In this document: positions 51,813 through 61,308 of the stretch, in pieces
How the letters are laid out: each line of letters starts with the position of its first letter
How positions within the stretch are numbered: position 1 is the stretch's first letter
Source of the DNA: a bacterium
GTDB taxonomy: Bacteria; Zhuqueibacterota; Zhuqueibacteria; Residuimicrobiales; Krinioviventaceae
Reading direction: 5' to 3'
Assembly (NCBI GenBank): GCA_029561455.1
Contig: JAKQIY010000047.1
Span: 126,332 to 190,331 of the forward strand
Length of the DNA stretch: 64,000 nt
Notes under the pieces: model-generated
What the model was told of the DNA's origin: nothing
What the model saw: the letters and a program-made list of their open reading frames with translations, nothing else
The model's database searches: none
Translations under genes and position numbers: made by a program

Positions 51813-51903
51813 CCTCGGCGCTGCTCGATACCCAAAATATGCTGAATAGCTAAATATACGCCGTTTTTTGAAAGTAGCAAGTTCAAGGTGCGTAGCACAT
51901 TTC
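51813..51903. repeat. About 90-base direct repeat, copy 1
   Basis: CCTCGGCGCTGCTCGATACC starts a stretch matching 52159-52245 with about ten differences. Both end CAAGGTGCGTAGCACAT. The copy is preceded by ATGTGCTACGCACC (51801-51814), an inverted version of the end, so the unit can fold back. Confidence 0.8.
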
Positions 51904-51941
51904 TAACACTGATCGCACCGGAAAACATTTTTTTGTAGGGG

Positions 51942-52001
51942 CGAAGCATCTGTTCCGGACTAACTTTTCAAGTCAACCGGTCCCGGTAAAGATGCTTCGC
52001 C
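51942..52001. repeat. Palindromic repeat bounded by GCGAAGCATCT, copy 2
   Basis: GCGAAGCATCT at the left and AGATGCTTCGC at the right form an 11-bp stem. The interior matches the window-edge copy at 1-57 in inverted orientation. Confidence 0.75.
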
Positions 52002-52070
52002 CGGATAGCAATAAAAAGATTCCTTGTCACAAGCTCCTCGGAATAACATGCCTGACGAAGCGAACACAAC

Positions 52071-52175
52071 CGTCATCTCGATACGTCCCGAAAGATAAAG
52101 CAACGGGACTACTCGAAGACCGTAATATATTAAAAAAACCGGTCGTTGAGTAGTCCGCCTCGGCGCAGCTCGATA
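52071..52175. repeat. Repeat family 2 palindrome, degraded copy
   Basis: It starts CGTCATCTCGATACGTCCCG and contains GGGACTACTCG facing GAGTAGTCC. Its right end merges into the second copy of the 90-base repeat. Confidence 0.65.
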
Positions 52176-52245
52176 CCTAAAATATGCTGAATAGCCAAGT
52201 ACACTGTTTTTTGAAAATAGCAAGTCCAAGGTGCGTAGCACATCT
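52159..52245. repeat. About 90-base direct repeat, copy 2
   Basis: It matches 51813-51903 in direct orientation about 345 bases away, with shared AAAATATGCTGAATAGC and TTTTTTGAAA blocks. Non-coding. Confidence 0.8.
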
Positions 52246-52540
52246 CCGCAACAAAGTGTAGCCCACCTCTCCGCACATACAGCACAAGCCCATACCGGTT
52301 CGGAGTCATAGTCTTGTCTTTATAGCAGTCCCGTGCCCCAGGTGGACCACACTAAAAACCTACTCGATGACCGGGCCTGCTGGTAATAAATACCCCGTTC
52401 ATGATACCAATATAGCCAAACTATATGTGCACTATTTACTGTAATTGAAAAAATTGTTACCTTGAGTATAACACCGGAATTTTGCATATACACAAGGTGT
52501 TAATCAAAACAACACACAGTGTAATTCACAAGGATTCGGC

Positions 52541-54070
52541 ATGAACACAATCATTAACGATAATCCGCTGCGCCAGGGAATGCGGCTGAAACGACTGCCG
52601 CAACCCTGTACCCTGATCATCCTGGGCGCCACCGGCGACCTGACCAAACGCAAATTAATACCCGCCCTGTTCAGCCTGTTCAAACAGGAACTGCTGCCGC
52701 AGCAGTTCAGGATCATCGCTTTTGCCCGCCGGCCCAAAACCACTGCCGATTTTGTCGCCGATATGCGCCAGGGTTTGCAGGAATTTGCCGGAATTGCTGT
52801 CAATGACCGCCAGGCGGAACAATTCCTGGCCCTGCTTCATTACCACCAGGGTGATTTTACCGAAATTGAACCGCACCGGCAACTGGCAGGGGTATTACAA
52901 CGCTATGAAGCCGAGAACGGGGTCCCGGCCAATCGTTTATTTTACCTGGCTACCCCGCCTTCGCAGTATGAAGCGATCGTCCAAAACCTGGGCGCGGCCG
53001 GCCTGGCCAATAGTAATAACGGCTGGACACGCATCATCATCGAAAAGCCATTCGGTCATGATCTGGCCAGCGCCATGCAGCTGAGCGGCGTGGTCGGCGG
53101 GGTGTTTCGTGAAGAACAGATATACCGTATCGACCATTATCTCGGCAAGGAAACCGTACAGAATATTTTGGTATTCCGTTTTGCCAACGGTATATTTGAA
53201 CCGGTCTGGAACCGGCGTTATATCGACCATGTGCAGATCACCGTTGCGGAGACCCTGGGCGTGGAAGGACGCGGCCGCTTTTATGAAGAAACCGGCATTA
53301 TCCGCGATATCATGCAGAACCATATCTTGCAACTATTCAGCCTGTTTGCCATGGAGCCGCCCGCCGCCTTTGACGCTACCGCCGTGCGTGATGAAAAAGT
53401 CAAGGTACTCAAAGCGGTAAAACCGCTCTCCCCGGAAGATATCGATAGAAAAATTGTCTACGGACAATACGCCGCCGGTTCGCTGCTGGGCAAAGACTTG
53501 TCCGGTTATTTGCAGGAAGAGGGCGTTGCGCCCGACTCGATAACCGCCACCTATATTGCCATGAAATTATATATCGATAACTGGCGCTGGGCCGGGGTGC
53601 CGTTTTATTTGCGCGCCGGCAAACGGCTGCCCAAGCGGGTAACCGAAATCGCCATCCAGTTCAGGGAAGCGCCGTTGCAAATATTCGGCGTGGCGGCGCG
53701 GGATGAAATTGCCGCCAATGTGCTGACCTTGAAAATCCAGCCGGACGAGGGGATTTCATTAAAATTCGATTCCAAAGTACCGGGTCCCGGCGGCAATATC
53801 CGTCCGGTGACTATGGATTTCCGCTACGGCACCAGTTTTGGCGAAACCCCGCCCGATGCCTATGAGCGCCTGCTACTCGACGCCATGATCGGCGATTCCA
53901 CCCTGTTCACCCGCGCCGATGAAAACGAGCGCGCCTGGGAAATCATTACCCCGGCGCTCGAACATGGGCAAAAACTTTCTGTTCTCCCCCAATATTCGGC
54001 CGGCTCATGGGGCCCGGCCGAAGCGGAAGAACTGCTGAAACGGGATCGCCGCGCCTGGAGGCGGCTATGA
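52541..54070 (+). CDS. zwf: Glucose-6-phosphate 1-dehydrogenase
   Basis: The enzyme oxidises glucose-6-phosphate to 6-phosphogluconolactone with NADP+, the entry to the oxidative pentose phosphate pathway. The 509-residue protein has the coenzyme loop LGATGDLTKRKLIPAL (about 28-43), IIEKPFGHDL (about 167-176) and the substrate motif RIDHYLGKE (about 196-204). FANGIFEPVWNRRYIDHVQITVAE follows. Length is normal. It overlaps opcA by four bases (ATGA), and pgl follows opcA, making a three-gene unit. Confidence 0.97.
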   Translation: MNTIINDNPLRQGMRLKRLPQPCTLIILGATGDLTKRKLIPALFSLFKQELLPQQFRIIAFARRPKTTADFVADMRQGLQEFAGIAVNDRQAEQFLALLHYHQGDFTEIEPHRQLAGVLQRYEAENGVPANRLFYLATPPSQYEAIVQNLGAAGLANSNNGWTRIIIEKPFGHDLASAMQLSGVVGGVFREEQIYRIDHYLGKETVQNILVFRFANGIFEPVWNRRYIDHVQITVAETLGVEGRGRFYEETGIIRDIMQNHILQLFSLFAMEPPAAFDATAVRDEKVKVLKAVKPLSPEDIDRKIVYGQYAAGSLLGKDLSGYLQEEGVAPDSITATYIAMKLYIDNWRWAGVPFYLRAGKRLPKRVTEIAIQFREAPLQIFGVAARDEIAANVLTLKIQPDEGISLKFDSKVPGPGGNIRPVTMDFRYGTSFGETPPDAYERLLLDAMIGDSTLFTRADENERAWEIITPALEHGQKLSVLPQYSAGSWGPAEAEELLKRDRRAWRRL

Positions 54071-55203
54071 CCGGCCGCGCAGAACTGCAATTCCCCGGGA
54101 TCAGCGTGGAATTATCCCGTATTGAGCAGGAATTCCGGGAAATCTGGAAACAAACCACCGATAGCAGTAACCCGGATGCGGTGCTCAAAGCGAGTACCCT
54201 GAACCTGGTCATAACCTGTAATACGCCCGACCGGCTGCCGGTGATTTTTCAGCATGTGCCGGAATTAACCTTGCATCATCCCGGCCGGATCATTATTGTT
54301 TATATTGACCGTAACAATCCGTCGGCGCAGATCACTGCAACTATAACCGCTTTTTGTCAGCCGCCCCGCTACGACGGCAAGCAGATTTGCTGTGAACTGG
54401 TTAGTCTGGAAACCGGCCCGGCTGGGAAAAGGTATTTACCCGGCGCCCTGCTGCCATTGCTGCTGCCGGATTTGCCGGTTTTTTTGTGGACTCCAAATAA
54501 TCTGGTGCTGCACAGTCCGGCGTTCAGTAATTTTCATAAAAATATTGAACGGGTTATATTGCACAGCCCGGCATCGCTGCCAACAGTAAAGGCACTTTAC
54601 GAAATGGCCGGGGCCATCCTTAAAACTGCCGAAATGAGCAAGGTCAGCGATATGACCTGGGCGGCCCTTACCGGCTGGCGGGAAGCGATTGCCGGCTTTT
54701 TTGATGGGCAGAACGGCCCTGAACTTTTAAGAAATACTAGTTCGATTGATATTCGCTACAGCGGCGCCGGGGTGTCGCTGCCGGCACACCTGTTAACCGG
54801 TTGGCTGGCGTTCCTGCTCAAATGGCGACATTTGTCGGGCAGAGAGGGAGAGTATACATTTATCACCCCGCAAGGCCGGCCTGTTGTTGTCTGTTGTAAA
54901 CCGGACGGGAAGGCAATCCATGGTAAAGAACTGGTTGCGGTTACCATTAATTTAGAACCGGTAAACGGCGACAGTCTGGTTTTTACAGCGGAACAGGGCG
55001 CAGAAAATGAAATTACCACAATAGCAAAAAAGGATGATCAACTGATATTTGTCAATAAAATCCGCAACCCGGCGCCGGATGAAGCGCATTTGCTGTGCGC
55101 CGAACTCGATAATTTATATGAAGATAAAGTTTATCTGGGCGCTGTGCAGCAGGTGTATAAACTATTGACCGCAGGAACTGATGGAAAAGCAGAAATTTAC
55201 TAA
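54067..55203 (+). CDS. opcA: OpcA-like glucose-6-phosphate dehydrogenase assembly protein
   Basis: The 378-residue protein is of the OpcA family, which in cyanobacteria and actinobacteria promotes assembly and redox control of G6PDH. NLVITC near the N terminus, then DLPVFLWTPNNL (about 138-149), a central helical part and a beta-rich C-terminal domain fit the family. ATG 54067 overlaps the zwf stop codon (ATGA); an earlier ATG at 54007 is inside zwf and is rejected. The position between zwf and pgl supports the assignment. Confidence 0.85.
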   Translation: MTGRAELQFPGISVELSRIEQEFREIWKQTTDSSNPDAVLKASTLNLVITCNTPDRLPVIFQHVPELTLHHPGRIIIVYIDRNNPSAQITATITAFCQPPRYDGKQICCELVSLETGPAGKRYLPGALLPLLLPDLPVFLWTPNNLVLHSPAFSNFHKNIERVILHSPASLPTVKALYEMAGAILKTAEMSKVSDMTWAALTGWREAIAGFFDGQNGPELLRNTSSIDIRYSGAGVSLPAHLLTGWLAFLLKWRHLSGREGEYTFITPQGRPVVVCCKPDGKAIHGKELVAVTINLEPVNGDSLVFTAEQGAENEITTIAKKDDQLIFVNKIRNPAPDEAHLLCAELDNLYEDKVYLGAVQQVYKLLTAGTDGKAEIY

Positions 55204-55918
55204 TTGTCATATTTATAATGACGTGAACGAACTGAGCTGCGCTGTTGCGGAACAGTTTGTTAAACTGGGGAATGATTCCATACAGCGGCATGGTCGGTTT
55301 ACCGTGGCATTGTCCGGCGGGTCAACGCCAAAAATTTTATACAATGCCCTGGTTCAGCATTATAATGCGGCAATTGACTGGAGCAAGGTGTGGTTCTTTT
55401 GGAGCGACGAACGCTATGTACAGGAGGATCATCCGGACAGTAATGCCGGGATGGCCCGGCAACACCTGTTACAGCCACTGCACATTCCTGAAAAAAACAT
55501 ATACCCGGCGCCGACAATCCATACCGACCCCGTGCAAGCAGCGACCGAATATGAAAACACAATTCACCGTGAACTGCCGGGATCGGGCATCCCCCGTTTC
55601 GAACTGATCCTGCTGGGGCTCGGCGACGACGGCCACACCGCCTCGCTGTTCCCCGAAACAGCCGCCCTGCATGAACAGCAGCGCCTGGTCGCGGCAAACC
55701 TGGTAACAAAAATGTCCAAATGGCGGATTACCTTTACGTTTCCGTTGCTAAATTCCGCAAAAAACATTATTTTCCTTGTGGCGGGCGAAAACAAAGCCCG
55801 GGTCATTCACGATATATTGGTCAACAAGAAAAACTATCCGGCGACGCAGATCTGTCCGTTTAACGGACAATTACTCTGGTATCTGGATAAATCAGCTGCC
55901 GGGATGATCCTTCATTAA
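55181..55918 (+). CDS. pgl: 6-phosphogluconolactonase (DevB type)
   Basis: The enzyme hydrolyses 6-phosphogluconolactone made by Zwf. The 245-residue protein has VALSGGSTPKILYNAL (about 41-56), WFFWSDERYVQEDHPDSNAGMAR (split by context, about 70-92) and LLGLGDDGHTASLFP (about 145-159), all diagnostic of the NagB/RpiA-like Pgl family. The start lies 23 bases inside the end of opcA, indicating coupling. Confidence 0.95.
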   Translation: MEKQKFTNCHIYNDVNELSCAVAEQFVKLGNDSIQRHGRFTVALSGGSTPKILYNALVQHYNAAIDWSKVWFFWSDERYVQEDHPDSNAGMARQHLLQPLHIPEKNIYPAPTIHTDPVQAATEYENTIHRELPGSGIPRFELILLGLGDDGHTASLFPETAALHEQQRLVAANLVTKMSKWRITFTFPLLNSAKNIIFLVAGENKARVIHDILVNKKNYPATQICPFNGQLLWYLDKSAAGMILH

Positions 55919-55948
55919 TAGTTTTAAAAAAACTTTAGGAATTTTAGT

Positions 55949-56851
55949 ATGTCTACTACCAGTCAGGAATTGGAAAAAATTTCCGATGAAATCGTCGCCA
56001 CGTATGACAAGTATGGCGGTATTAACCGTATCGACGGCGCCAATCTGCCTACTTTGCAGCACATTGTGGAAATACTGGACGATTTTATGCAAATTCTGTT
56101 TCCGGGTTATTTCGGTAACCGTATGCCGGCCCGTTCCAACATTTCTTTTTTTGTGCAAAGCTCTATCGATTCATTGTTCCTGCGCTGCACGGATGAATTT
56201 TGTCGGGCGTGCGAGTTTGCCAAAAAGAAATACAAAGTTACCAAAACTTGTAAAAATTGTCATGAACAAAGCGCCCTGGAGTTAATCCGAAAAATTCCGG
56301 ATATCCGTTCGGCCCTGAAAATGGATATTAAGGCCGGCCTTGACGGCGATCCGGCGGCCAAATCTACCGAGGAAGTCATCCTGTGCTATCCCTATGTATA
56401 TGCAATTGCCACTCATCGTGTAGCGCACGAAATTTATAAAATGGATATACCACTTGTCCCCCGCATGATGTCGGAATGGGCGCATCGTCGCACCGGTATT
56501 GATATTCATCCCGGCGCGGAAATTGGCAGCCATTTTTTTATCGATCACGGCAGCGGCGTGGTCATTGGCGAGACTTCGCAAATCGGCAATAATGTTAAAA
56601 TATACCAGGGCGTTACCCTGGGCGCGCTCAGTTTCAAGAAAAAGCCGGACGGCACTATAGTTAAAGGCGGAAAAAGGCATCCTACTATTGAAGACCGGGC
56701 AACGATCTATTCCGGCGCTACGATCCTGGGCGGAGATACAATTATCGGTCACGATTCCGTTATCGGCGCCAATACCTGGATTACCGCTTCGGTGCCGCCC
56801 AAAACCCTGGTTACATTTCAGGAGCAGCAAAAATATCGTTCCCTGTCGTAA
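55949..56851 (+). CDS. cysE: Serine O-acetyltransferase (EpsC-type CysE)
   Basis: The enzyme forms O-acetyl-L-serine from serine and acetyl-CoA for cysteine synthesis. The 300-residue protein has a helical N-terminal domain (about 1-165), then a left-handed beta helix of hexapeptide repeats, with GIDIHPGAEIGSHFFIDHGSG (key His and Asp at about 191-207), VIGETSQIGNNVKIYQGVTLGA and a C-terminal tail with ASVPP. A CEFAKKK/KNCHEQSA segment (about 90-110) with several cysteines is present, as in the EpsC branch. It is 30 bases after pgl. Confidence 0.93.
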   Translation: MSTTSQELEKISDEIVATYDKYGGINRIDGANLPTLQHIVEILDDFMQILFPGYFGNRMPARSNISFFVQSSIDSLFLRCTDEFCRACEFAKKKYKVTKTCKNCHEQSALELIRKIPDIRSALKMDIKAGLDGDPAAKSTEEVILCYPYVYAIATHRVAHEIYKMDIPLVPRMMSEWAHRRTGIDIHPGAEIGSHFFIDHGSGVVIGETSQIGNNVKIYQGVTLGALSFKKKPDGTIVKGGKRHPTIEDRATIYSGATILGGDTIIGHDSVIGANTWITASVPPKTLVTFQEQQKYRSLS

Positions 56852-56894
56852 CAATTACAACCTAATTGCGTAAACAAGTAAAACAGAGGGAATT

Positions 56895-57986
56895 ATGACG
56901 TCGTTATTTGGTAAAAATTATAGCAAACAGGAATTGCTGTCGCGCATTGGCGACATGGGGCAGTTAGCCGGGGTGCGACCCGTTGAACTGGCTAACGGCA
57001 ATGAGCGGGGTGTCCGCGCTCTGGAGTTTAACACCGGCAGTGGTTTATCATTTACAGTGCTGACCGACCGGGGTTTTGATATCTATGACGCCAAATTCAG
57101 AGGCGCATCGCTGTGCTGGCATTCACCGTCCGGCCCGGTGGCGCCCGCTTTTTATGATCCCTATAACACCGGCTGGCTGTGGTCGTTCCCCGGCGGACTG
57201 GTGACCACCTGCGGACTATCCAATGTCGGCACACCACAGGACAAACTGGAAGAGGCCTGGGGATTGCATGGCCGCATTTCCAATACCCCGGCAAAAAATG
57301 TCTCTTTTGGCGCGGACTGGCAAAATGACGACTTTATGCTGGGCGCATCAGGAGAAATCCGCGAAGCCCGGTTGTTTGGTCCCAATTTGGCGCTGCGACG
57401 CAATATCTACGCCCGCCTCGGCGAATCCAGAATCTGGATCAAAGATGAAATCCAAAACCAGGGTTTTGAAGAAGCGCCGCTGATGCTTTTATATCACTGT
57501 AATATTGGTTACCCGGTACTGGACAAGGATACGGAATTTGTTGCAGTCATTGAAGATATGGAACCGCGAGATAAAATTGCCGAAGCCGGCGTCGATAACT
57601 TTGATTCCTTTACCGAACCGGCTGCGGATTTTAAAGAGCAATGTTTTTACATTGATCATGATGTGGATCAGAATGGCATTGTTAATACGGCGGTTGTTAA
57701 CCGTCATTTCAACGGCAACCAGGGGTTGGGCGTTTACCTGACATACCTGAAGAACGAATTACCCTATTTTACCCAATGGAAAATGACGGGGCAGGGCGCA
57801 TATATTGTCGGGCTGGAGCCGGGGAACTGCTACCCGGAAGGTCAATTTAATGCCCAAAAACGCAACGCTTTGACCATGCTGCCGCCGGGCGGAAAAGCTG
57901 TATTTAATCTGGAAATTGGCGTGCTGGAAGACAATAATCAAATACGCGCTTTTGAAGCCCGGCTGCGGGAACTCGATTACGAATAA
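56895..57986 (+). CDS. DUF4432 aldose-1-epimerase-like protein
   Basis: The 363-residue galactose-mutarotase-like fold protein of the DUF4432 branch has TDRGFDIYDAKFRGASLCWHSP (split, about 57-78), GGLVTTCGLSNVG (about 100-112) with the Cys typical of this branch, WGLHGRISN (about 122-130) with the catalytic-type His, and GLEPGNCYPEG (about 308-318). It probably acts on a sugar anomeric centre in the cytoplasm. Its substrate is unknown. It lies between cysE and the ABC exporter and has a GAGGGA ribosome site. Confidence 0.82.
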   Translation: MTSLFGKNYSKQELLSRIGDMGQLAGVRPVELANGNERGVRALEFNTGSGLSFTVLTDRGFDIYDAKFRGASLCWHSPSGPVAPAFYDPYNTGWLWSFPGGLVTTCGLSNVGTPQDKLEEAWGLHGRISNTPAKNVSFGADWQNDDFMLGASGEIREARLFGPNLALRRNIYARLGESRIWIKDEIQNQGFEEAPLMLLYHCNIGYPVLDKDTEFVAVIEDMEPRDKIAEAGVDNFDSFTEPAADFKEQCFYIDHDVDQNGIVNTAVVNRHFNGNQGLGVYLTYLKNELPYFTQWKMTGQGAYIVGLEPGNCYPEGQFNAQKRNALTMLPPGGKAVFNLEIGVLEDNNQIRAFEARLRELDYE

Positions 57987-57994
57987 GAGGAATT

Positions 57995-58921
57995 ATGCTC
58001 CAGGTAGAAAATTTAACCAAATCTTTTAACGGCAAGCTCGCGGTTGATCATATCTCTTTTGAGGTGAAACACGGGGAAGTGTTTGGTTTTTTAGGCCCGA
58101 ACGGCGCCGGAAAATCCACTACGATCAATATGATCTGTTCGCTGCTCAAACCGGACAGCGGCTCGATCCGCATCAACGGCTTTGAACTGAATCCGGATGA
58201 GCCGGCAATGCGAAAAAATCTTGGCGTAGTGCCCCAGGATATTGCCCTGTACCAGGAGATCAGCGCTGTACAAAATCTTGTCTTTTGGGGACAGTTATAT
58301 GGTTTAAAGGGCGCCCTGCTCAAAGACCGCATAGACGCCATGCTGACCCTGTTTGGATTAAAAGACCGTGCCAAAGAAAAGGTTAAAAATTACTCCGGAG
58401 GCATGAAACGCCGTCTGAATATGGCCGCCGGTATGCTGCACAACCCGGAATTGCTGCTGCTGGACGAGCCCACCGTCGGCATCGATCCGCAGGCGCGCCA
58501 TAATATACTCGATGTGGTTAAACAGATCGCCCGCGAAGGGACTACTGTTCTGTATACCACCCATTATATGGAAGAAGCCGAAGAATTATGCGACCGGCTC
58601 GCCATCATCGATTATGGCCGTATTCTCGCCAGCGGCACCAGAGAAAGCATTACCAAAATCGTTGGCGAAAACCGGTTCCTGAAAATTAATGGAATTTTTA
58701 CTGCCGAAGCGGCCGAACGTTTACCCAAAGAGATACCCAATCTTGCCCTCATATCACTGCGCGATAAGGAAGTGGTTTATAGTTTACCGGCGCATTTTGG
58801 CACCGGACAGTTCCTGGAACAACTAGGCAAATCCGGGTTTGTCATCGAAAACCTGTCCATCAAAGAGCCCAGCCTCGATTCCGTGTTTATCAAACTGACC
58901 GGAAGGGAATTACGCGATTGA
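57995..58921 (+). CDS. ABC-2 transporter ATP-binding protein
   Basis: This 308-residue ATPase of a DrrA/CcmA/YhaQ-type exporter has Walker A GPNGAGKST (34-42), Q-loop in VPQDIALYQE, signature YSGGMKRRLN (about 133-142), Walker B LLLLDEPTVGIDP (about 153-165) and H-loop in TTHYMEEAEE. The C-terminal 80 residues form the usual extra domain of ABC-2 exporters. Its TGA overlaps the TTG start of the first permease. An AGAGGAATT ribosome site precedes the ATG. Confidence 0.95.
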   Translation: MLQVENLTKSFNGKLAVDHISFEVKHGEVFGFLGPNGAGKSTTINMICSLLKPDSGSIRINGFELNPDEPAMRKNLGVVPQDIALYQEISAVQNLVFWGQLYGLKGALLKDRIDAMLTLFGLKDRAKEKVKNYSGGMKRRLNMAAGMLHNPELLLLDEPTVGIDPQARHNILDVVKQIAREGTTVLYTTHYMEEAEELCDRLAIIDYGRILASGTRESITKIVGENRFLKINGIFTAEAAERLPKEIPNLALISLRDKEVVYSLPAHFGTGQFLEQLGKSGFVIENLSIKEPSLDSVFIKLTGRELRD

Positions 58922-60165
58922 TAAGAGCCCTGTTAAAAAAAGATATAAACCGCAAACTGGCCAATCCTGCCGGATACCTGATCATGCTTGCCATGCCGCT
59001 GTTTTTTACGTTGCTCATGGGTGTGATCTTTTCACCGCGGGAAAAGCAGAATATATTGCCTCAAGTCAGGTTGTTGCTGGTGGACCAGGACAGCAGCTTT
59101 GTTTCCAACATGATGATCAATATGTTCAACCGCGGCGAACTGGCAGATATGTTTAGGGTAACTCAAGTTCCCCTCGATTCCGGGCGGACGCTGATCGAAA
59201 AAGACCAGGCCTCTGCTTTGCTGATCATTCCCACCGGCTTCCAGGATTCGCTGATCGCACAAAAATCCAGTACCGTAAAGCTGGTTAAAAATCCGGGACA
59301 GCAATTTGCCCCCAAAATGGCGGAAGAAACCGTTAAAATCTTTTGCCTGGGCGCCGACAGGTTATTCCGCGTCGCCGCCGGACCAGTTAAAATGGTGAAT
59401 GAGATGTTCAAAGCCGGGGAATGGCCCGATGCAAAACAGGTTGCGCCCCTGATTATCGCTCTCAAAACCCTTTTTAACAAGCAGAGTAATTATTTAAATC
59501 CGCCGCTTGTTAAATTGACGGAAAAAACCGTTTCAATACAGGATAAAGCCCAACCCGATTTTAATATTTTCGCTTTTCTGCTGTCGGGTATGATCGTTAT
59601 GTTTTTATTGTTCAACCTGGACACCCTGGCGCGTGATATATACCGGGAAAAAGAAAACCTTACTCTGTTCCGTATTGTCACCGGCCCGGTAAGTGTTCAG
59701 AATTTTGTGCTTTCCAAACAGATCTTTTTGTTTTTATCGGCTGCCACTGCTTTTTACCTGGTTTGGATAGTTGCCCTGTTGTTTTTTAGAATTTCGATAA
59801 CACTCCCGCAGATCCTCATATTCATGATCTTTTCAGCAATTCTAATAGCCAGTATGACAGGGATAATCAGCCTGTTTTATTCCATGGTTAAAACCCGCGC
59901 GCAAGGTTCCGCCATTGCTTCGGCGCTCATTATATGTTTAAGCATAACCGGCGGCGCCATGATCCCCCTGCAAAGTCTGCCGCAGTTTATCAAACAGATT
60001 TCCTTTATATCCCCGGTCTTTTGGGGAGTGGATGGTATACAGAAGATTTTAATTTATAATTTTGGCCTCCGGCAGTTGGCGGAACATTTTATCATACTAG
60101 TAATCCTGGCCATCCTTTTGAATACCGGCGCCTGTATTCTCTATGAAAGGAAATTCCGGTCGTGA
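58918..60165 (+). CDS. ABC-2 transporter permease 1
   Basis: The 415-residue protein starts with TTG that overlaps the ATPase stop codon. It has one N-terminal membrane segment (about 18-38), a large outer domain (about 40-215) and five clustered helices (about 220-410), the ABC-2/YhgE-like pattern. PQSLPQFIKQISFISPVFWGVDGIQ-type residues before the last helix are typical. It likely pairs with permease 2 as a heterodimer to export a lipid, drug or polysaccharide; the substrate is unknown. Confidence 0.9.
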   Translation: MIRALLKKDINRKLANPAGYLIMLAMPLFFTLLMGVIFSPREKQNILPQVRLLLVDQDSSFVSNMMINMFNRGELADMFRVTQVPLDSGRTLIEKDQASALLIIPTGFQDSLIAQKSSTVKLVKNPGQQFAPKMAEETVKIFCLGADRLFRVAAGPVKMVNEMFKAGEWPDAKQVAPLIIALKTLFNKQSNYLNPPLVKLTEKTVSIQDKAQPDFNIFAFLLSGMIVMFLLFNLDTLARDIYREKENLTLFRIVTGPVSVQNFVLSKQIFLFLSAATAFYLVWIVALLFFRISITLPQILIFMIFSAILIASMTGIISLFYSMVKTRAQGSAIASALIICLSITGGAMIPLQSLPQFIKQISFISPVFWGVDGIQKILIYNFGLRQLAEHFIILVILAILLNTGACILYERKFRS

Positions 60166-61307
60166 AAGCCATAGTAAATATCGCCCTGCATAGTTTGCGA
60201 ATCCTGGTCAGCGACAAACTGGCAGCGATCTGGATGCTGCTGATGCCCTGCATTTATATTTTAATTTTCGGTAATGTATTCAAATATGAGAACGATCATT
60301 CCCGTGATACCGCCTACCTGGGCATTCTCAACCATGATAAAGGTTTTTTATCCGCTCAATTGATCGAAAAGTTGGCTTCGGAAAACCTGGAAATCGATAC
60401 CCTGACCACTGAACCGGCAGAAAGTCCCACGCGAATGTTGATCATTCCGGAGCATTTTACAACGGCGTTAATGAATCAGGATACCGTTTCCCTGATTTTA
60501 AAAAAACGACCTGACGCCAATCTCGAAGCCGCCGCAACAGCCACCCTTGCCATCCGCCGGGCTTATTTTTTATTGTTGGCCGATCTGACGGAACTGGCTA
60601 TTAACAGGGCAAAATTAACTCCTGATAATATTCAGGCGCTGACCGCCCGTAAACCGCTTGTGCGCCTGGAAACCTCGCACTCCGGTCTGTATAAAATTAT
60701 GCCTACCGGTTATAACTTTCAGGTGCCTGCCAATATCATTATGTTCACAATGATGGTCGTTTTTATTTATGCAGGCACGGCGATGCAGGATGAAAAAAAT
60801 GCCGGTTTACTCCGTCGTATTCGTATTGCGCCTGTTTCATTTGGACAATTATTTATTGGTAAACTTGCCGGGGTTTCCCTGGTAGGACTGGTACAAATTC
60901 TGTTGTTATTAGTTATCGGAAGATTTGTTTTTGGGGTGTATTATGGGCCGTCATTTGTAGCGCTCGGCGCGCTGGTTATTGCTTTTGCCACAACAGTTGG
61001 CGCTATCGGTTTATGTTTGGGTTTCCTGATAAATGAAGAAGAAAAACTGGTCGGCTTTGCGATTATGTTCGCTTTGGTCATGTCCGCCCTGAGCGGCTGT
61101 TGGTGGCCTATGGAAGTCATGCCGCAATGGATGCAGAAACTATCATTAATATTACCCTCCGGTCTGGCGCTGCGAGCGTTTCACCAGCTTGTAACTTATG
61201 GCAGGGGGCTGGAATCGATCCTGATCTATATTGCCGGACTTGTCGGTATCGCCCTGCTGTTTTCCCTGTTATTTGCCCGTATTTTAAAGAAATGGGCCGG
61301 CGTCTGA
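60162..61307 (+). CDS. ABC-2 transporter permease 2
   Basis: The 381-residue protein starts with GTG overlapping the TGA of permease 1. It has the same layout: an N-terminal helix (about 20-36), an outer domain (about 40-180) and helices from about 188 to 375, with LSGCWWPMEVMPQWMQKLSLI before the last pair. It has RRIRIAPVSFGQLFIGKL, the ABC-2 permease coupling region. It ends the plus-strand run. No clear terminator was found in the two bases before the convergent barrel gene. Confidence 0.9.
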   Translation: MKAIVNIALHSLRILVSDKLAAIWMLLMPCIYILIFGNVFKYENDHSRDTAYLGILNHDKGFLSAQLIEKLASENLEIDTLTTEPAESPTRMLIIPEHFTTALMNQDTVSLILKKRPDANLEAAATATLAIRRAYFLLLADLTELAINRAKLTPDNIQALTARKPLVRLETSHSGLYKIMPTGYNFQVPANIIMFTMMVVFIYAGTAMQDEKNAGLLRRIRIAPVSFGQLFIGKLAGVSLVGLVQILLLLVIGRFVFGVYYGPSFVALGALVIAFATTVGAIGLCLGFLINEEEKLVGFAIMFALVMSALSGCWWPMEVMPQWMQKLSLILPSGLALRAFHQLVTYGRGLESILIYIAGLVGIALLFSLLFARILKKWAGV

Positions 61308-61308
61308 C

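Larger units (their letters stand above)
51720..52540. other. Gene-free repeat-dense interval
   Basis: No gene is supported in 820 bases. It contains short GTCAGCT repeats (about 51736-51757), two copies of a roughly 90-base repeat (51813-51903 and 52159-52245), the GCGAAGCATCT palindrome (51942-52001), a degraded piece of MITE family 1 (about 52017-52048) and a family 2 palindrome (52071-52175). The promoter of zwf probably lies in 52400-52520. Confidence 0.7.
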
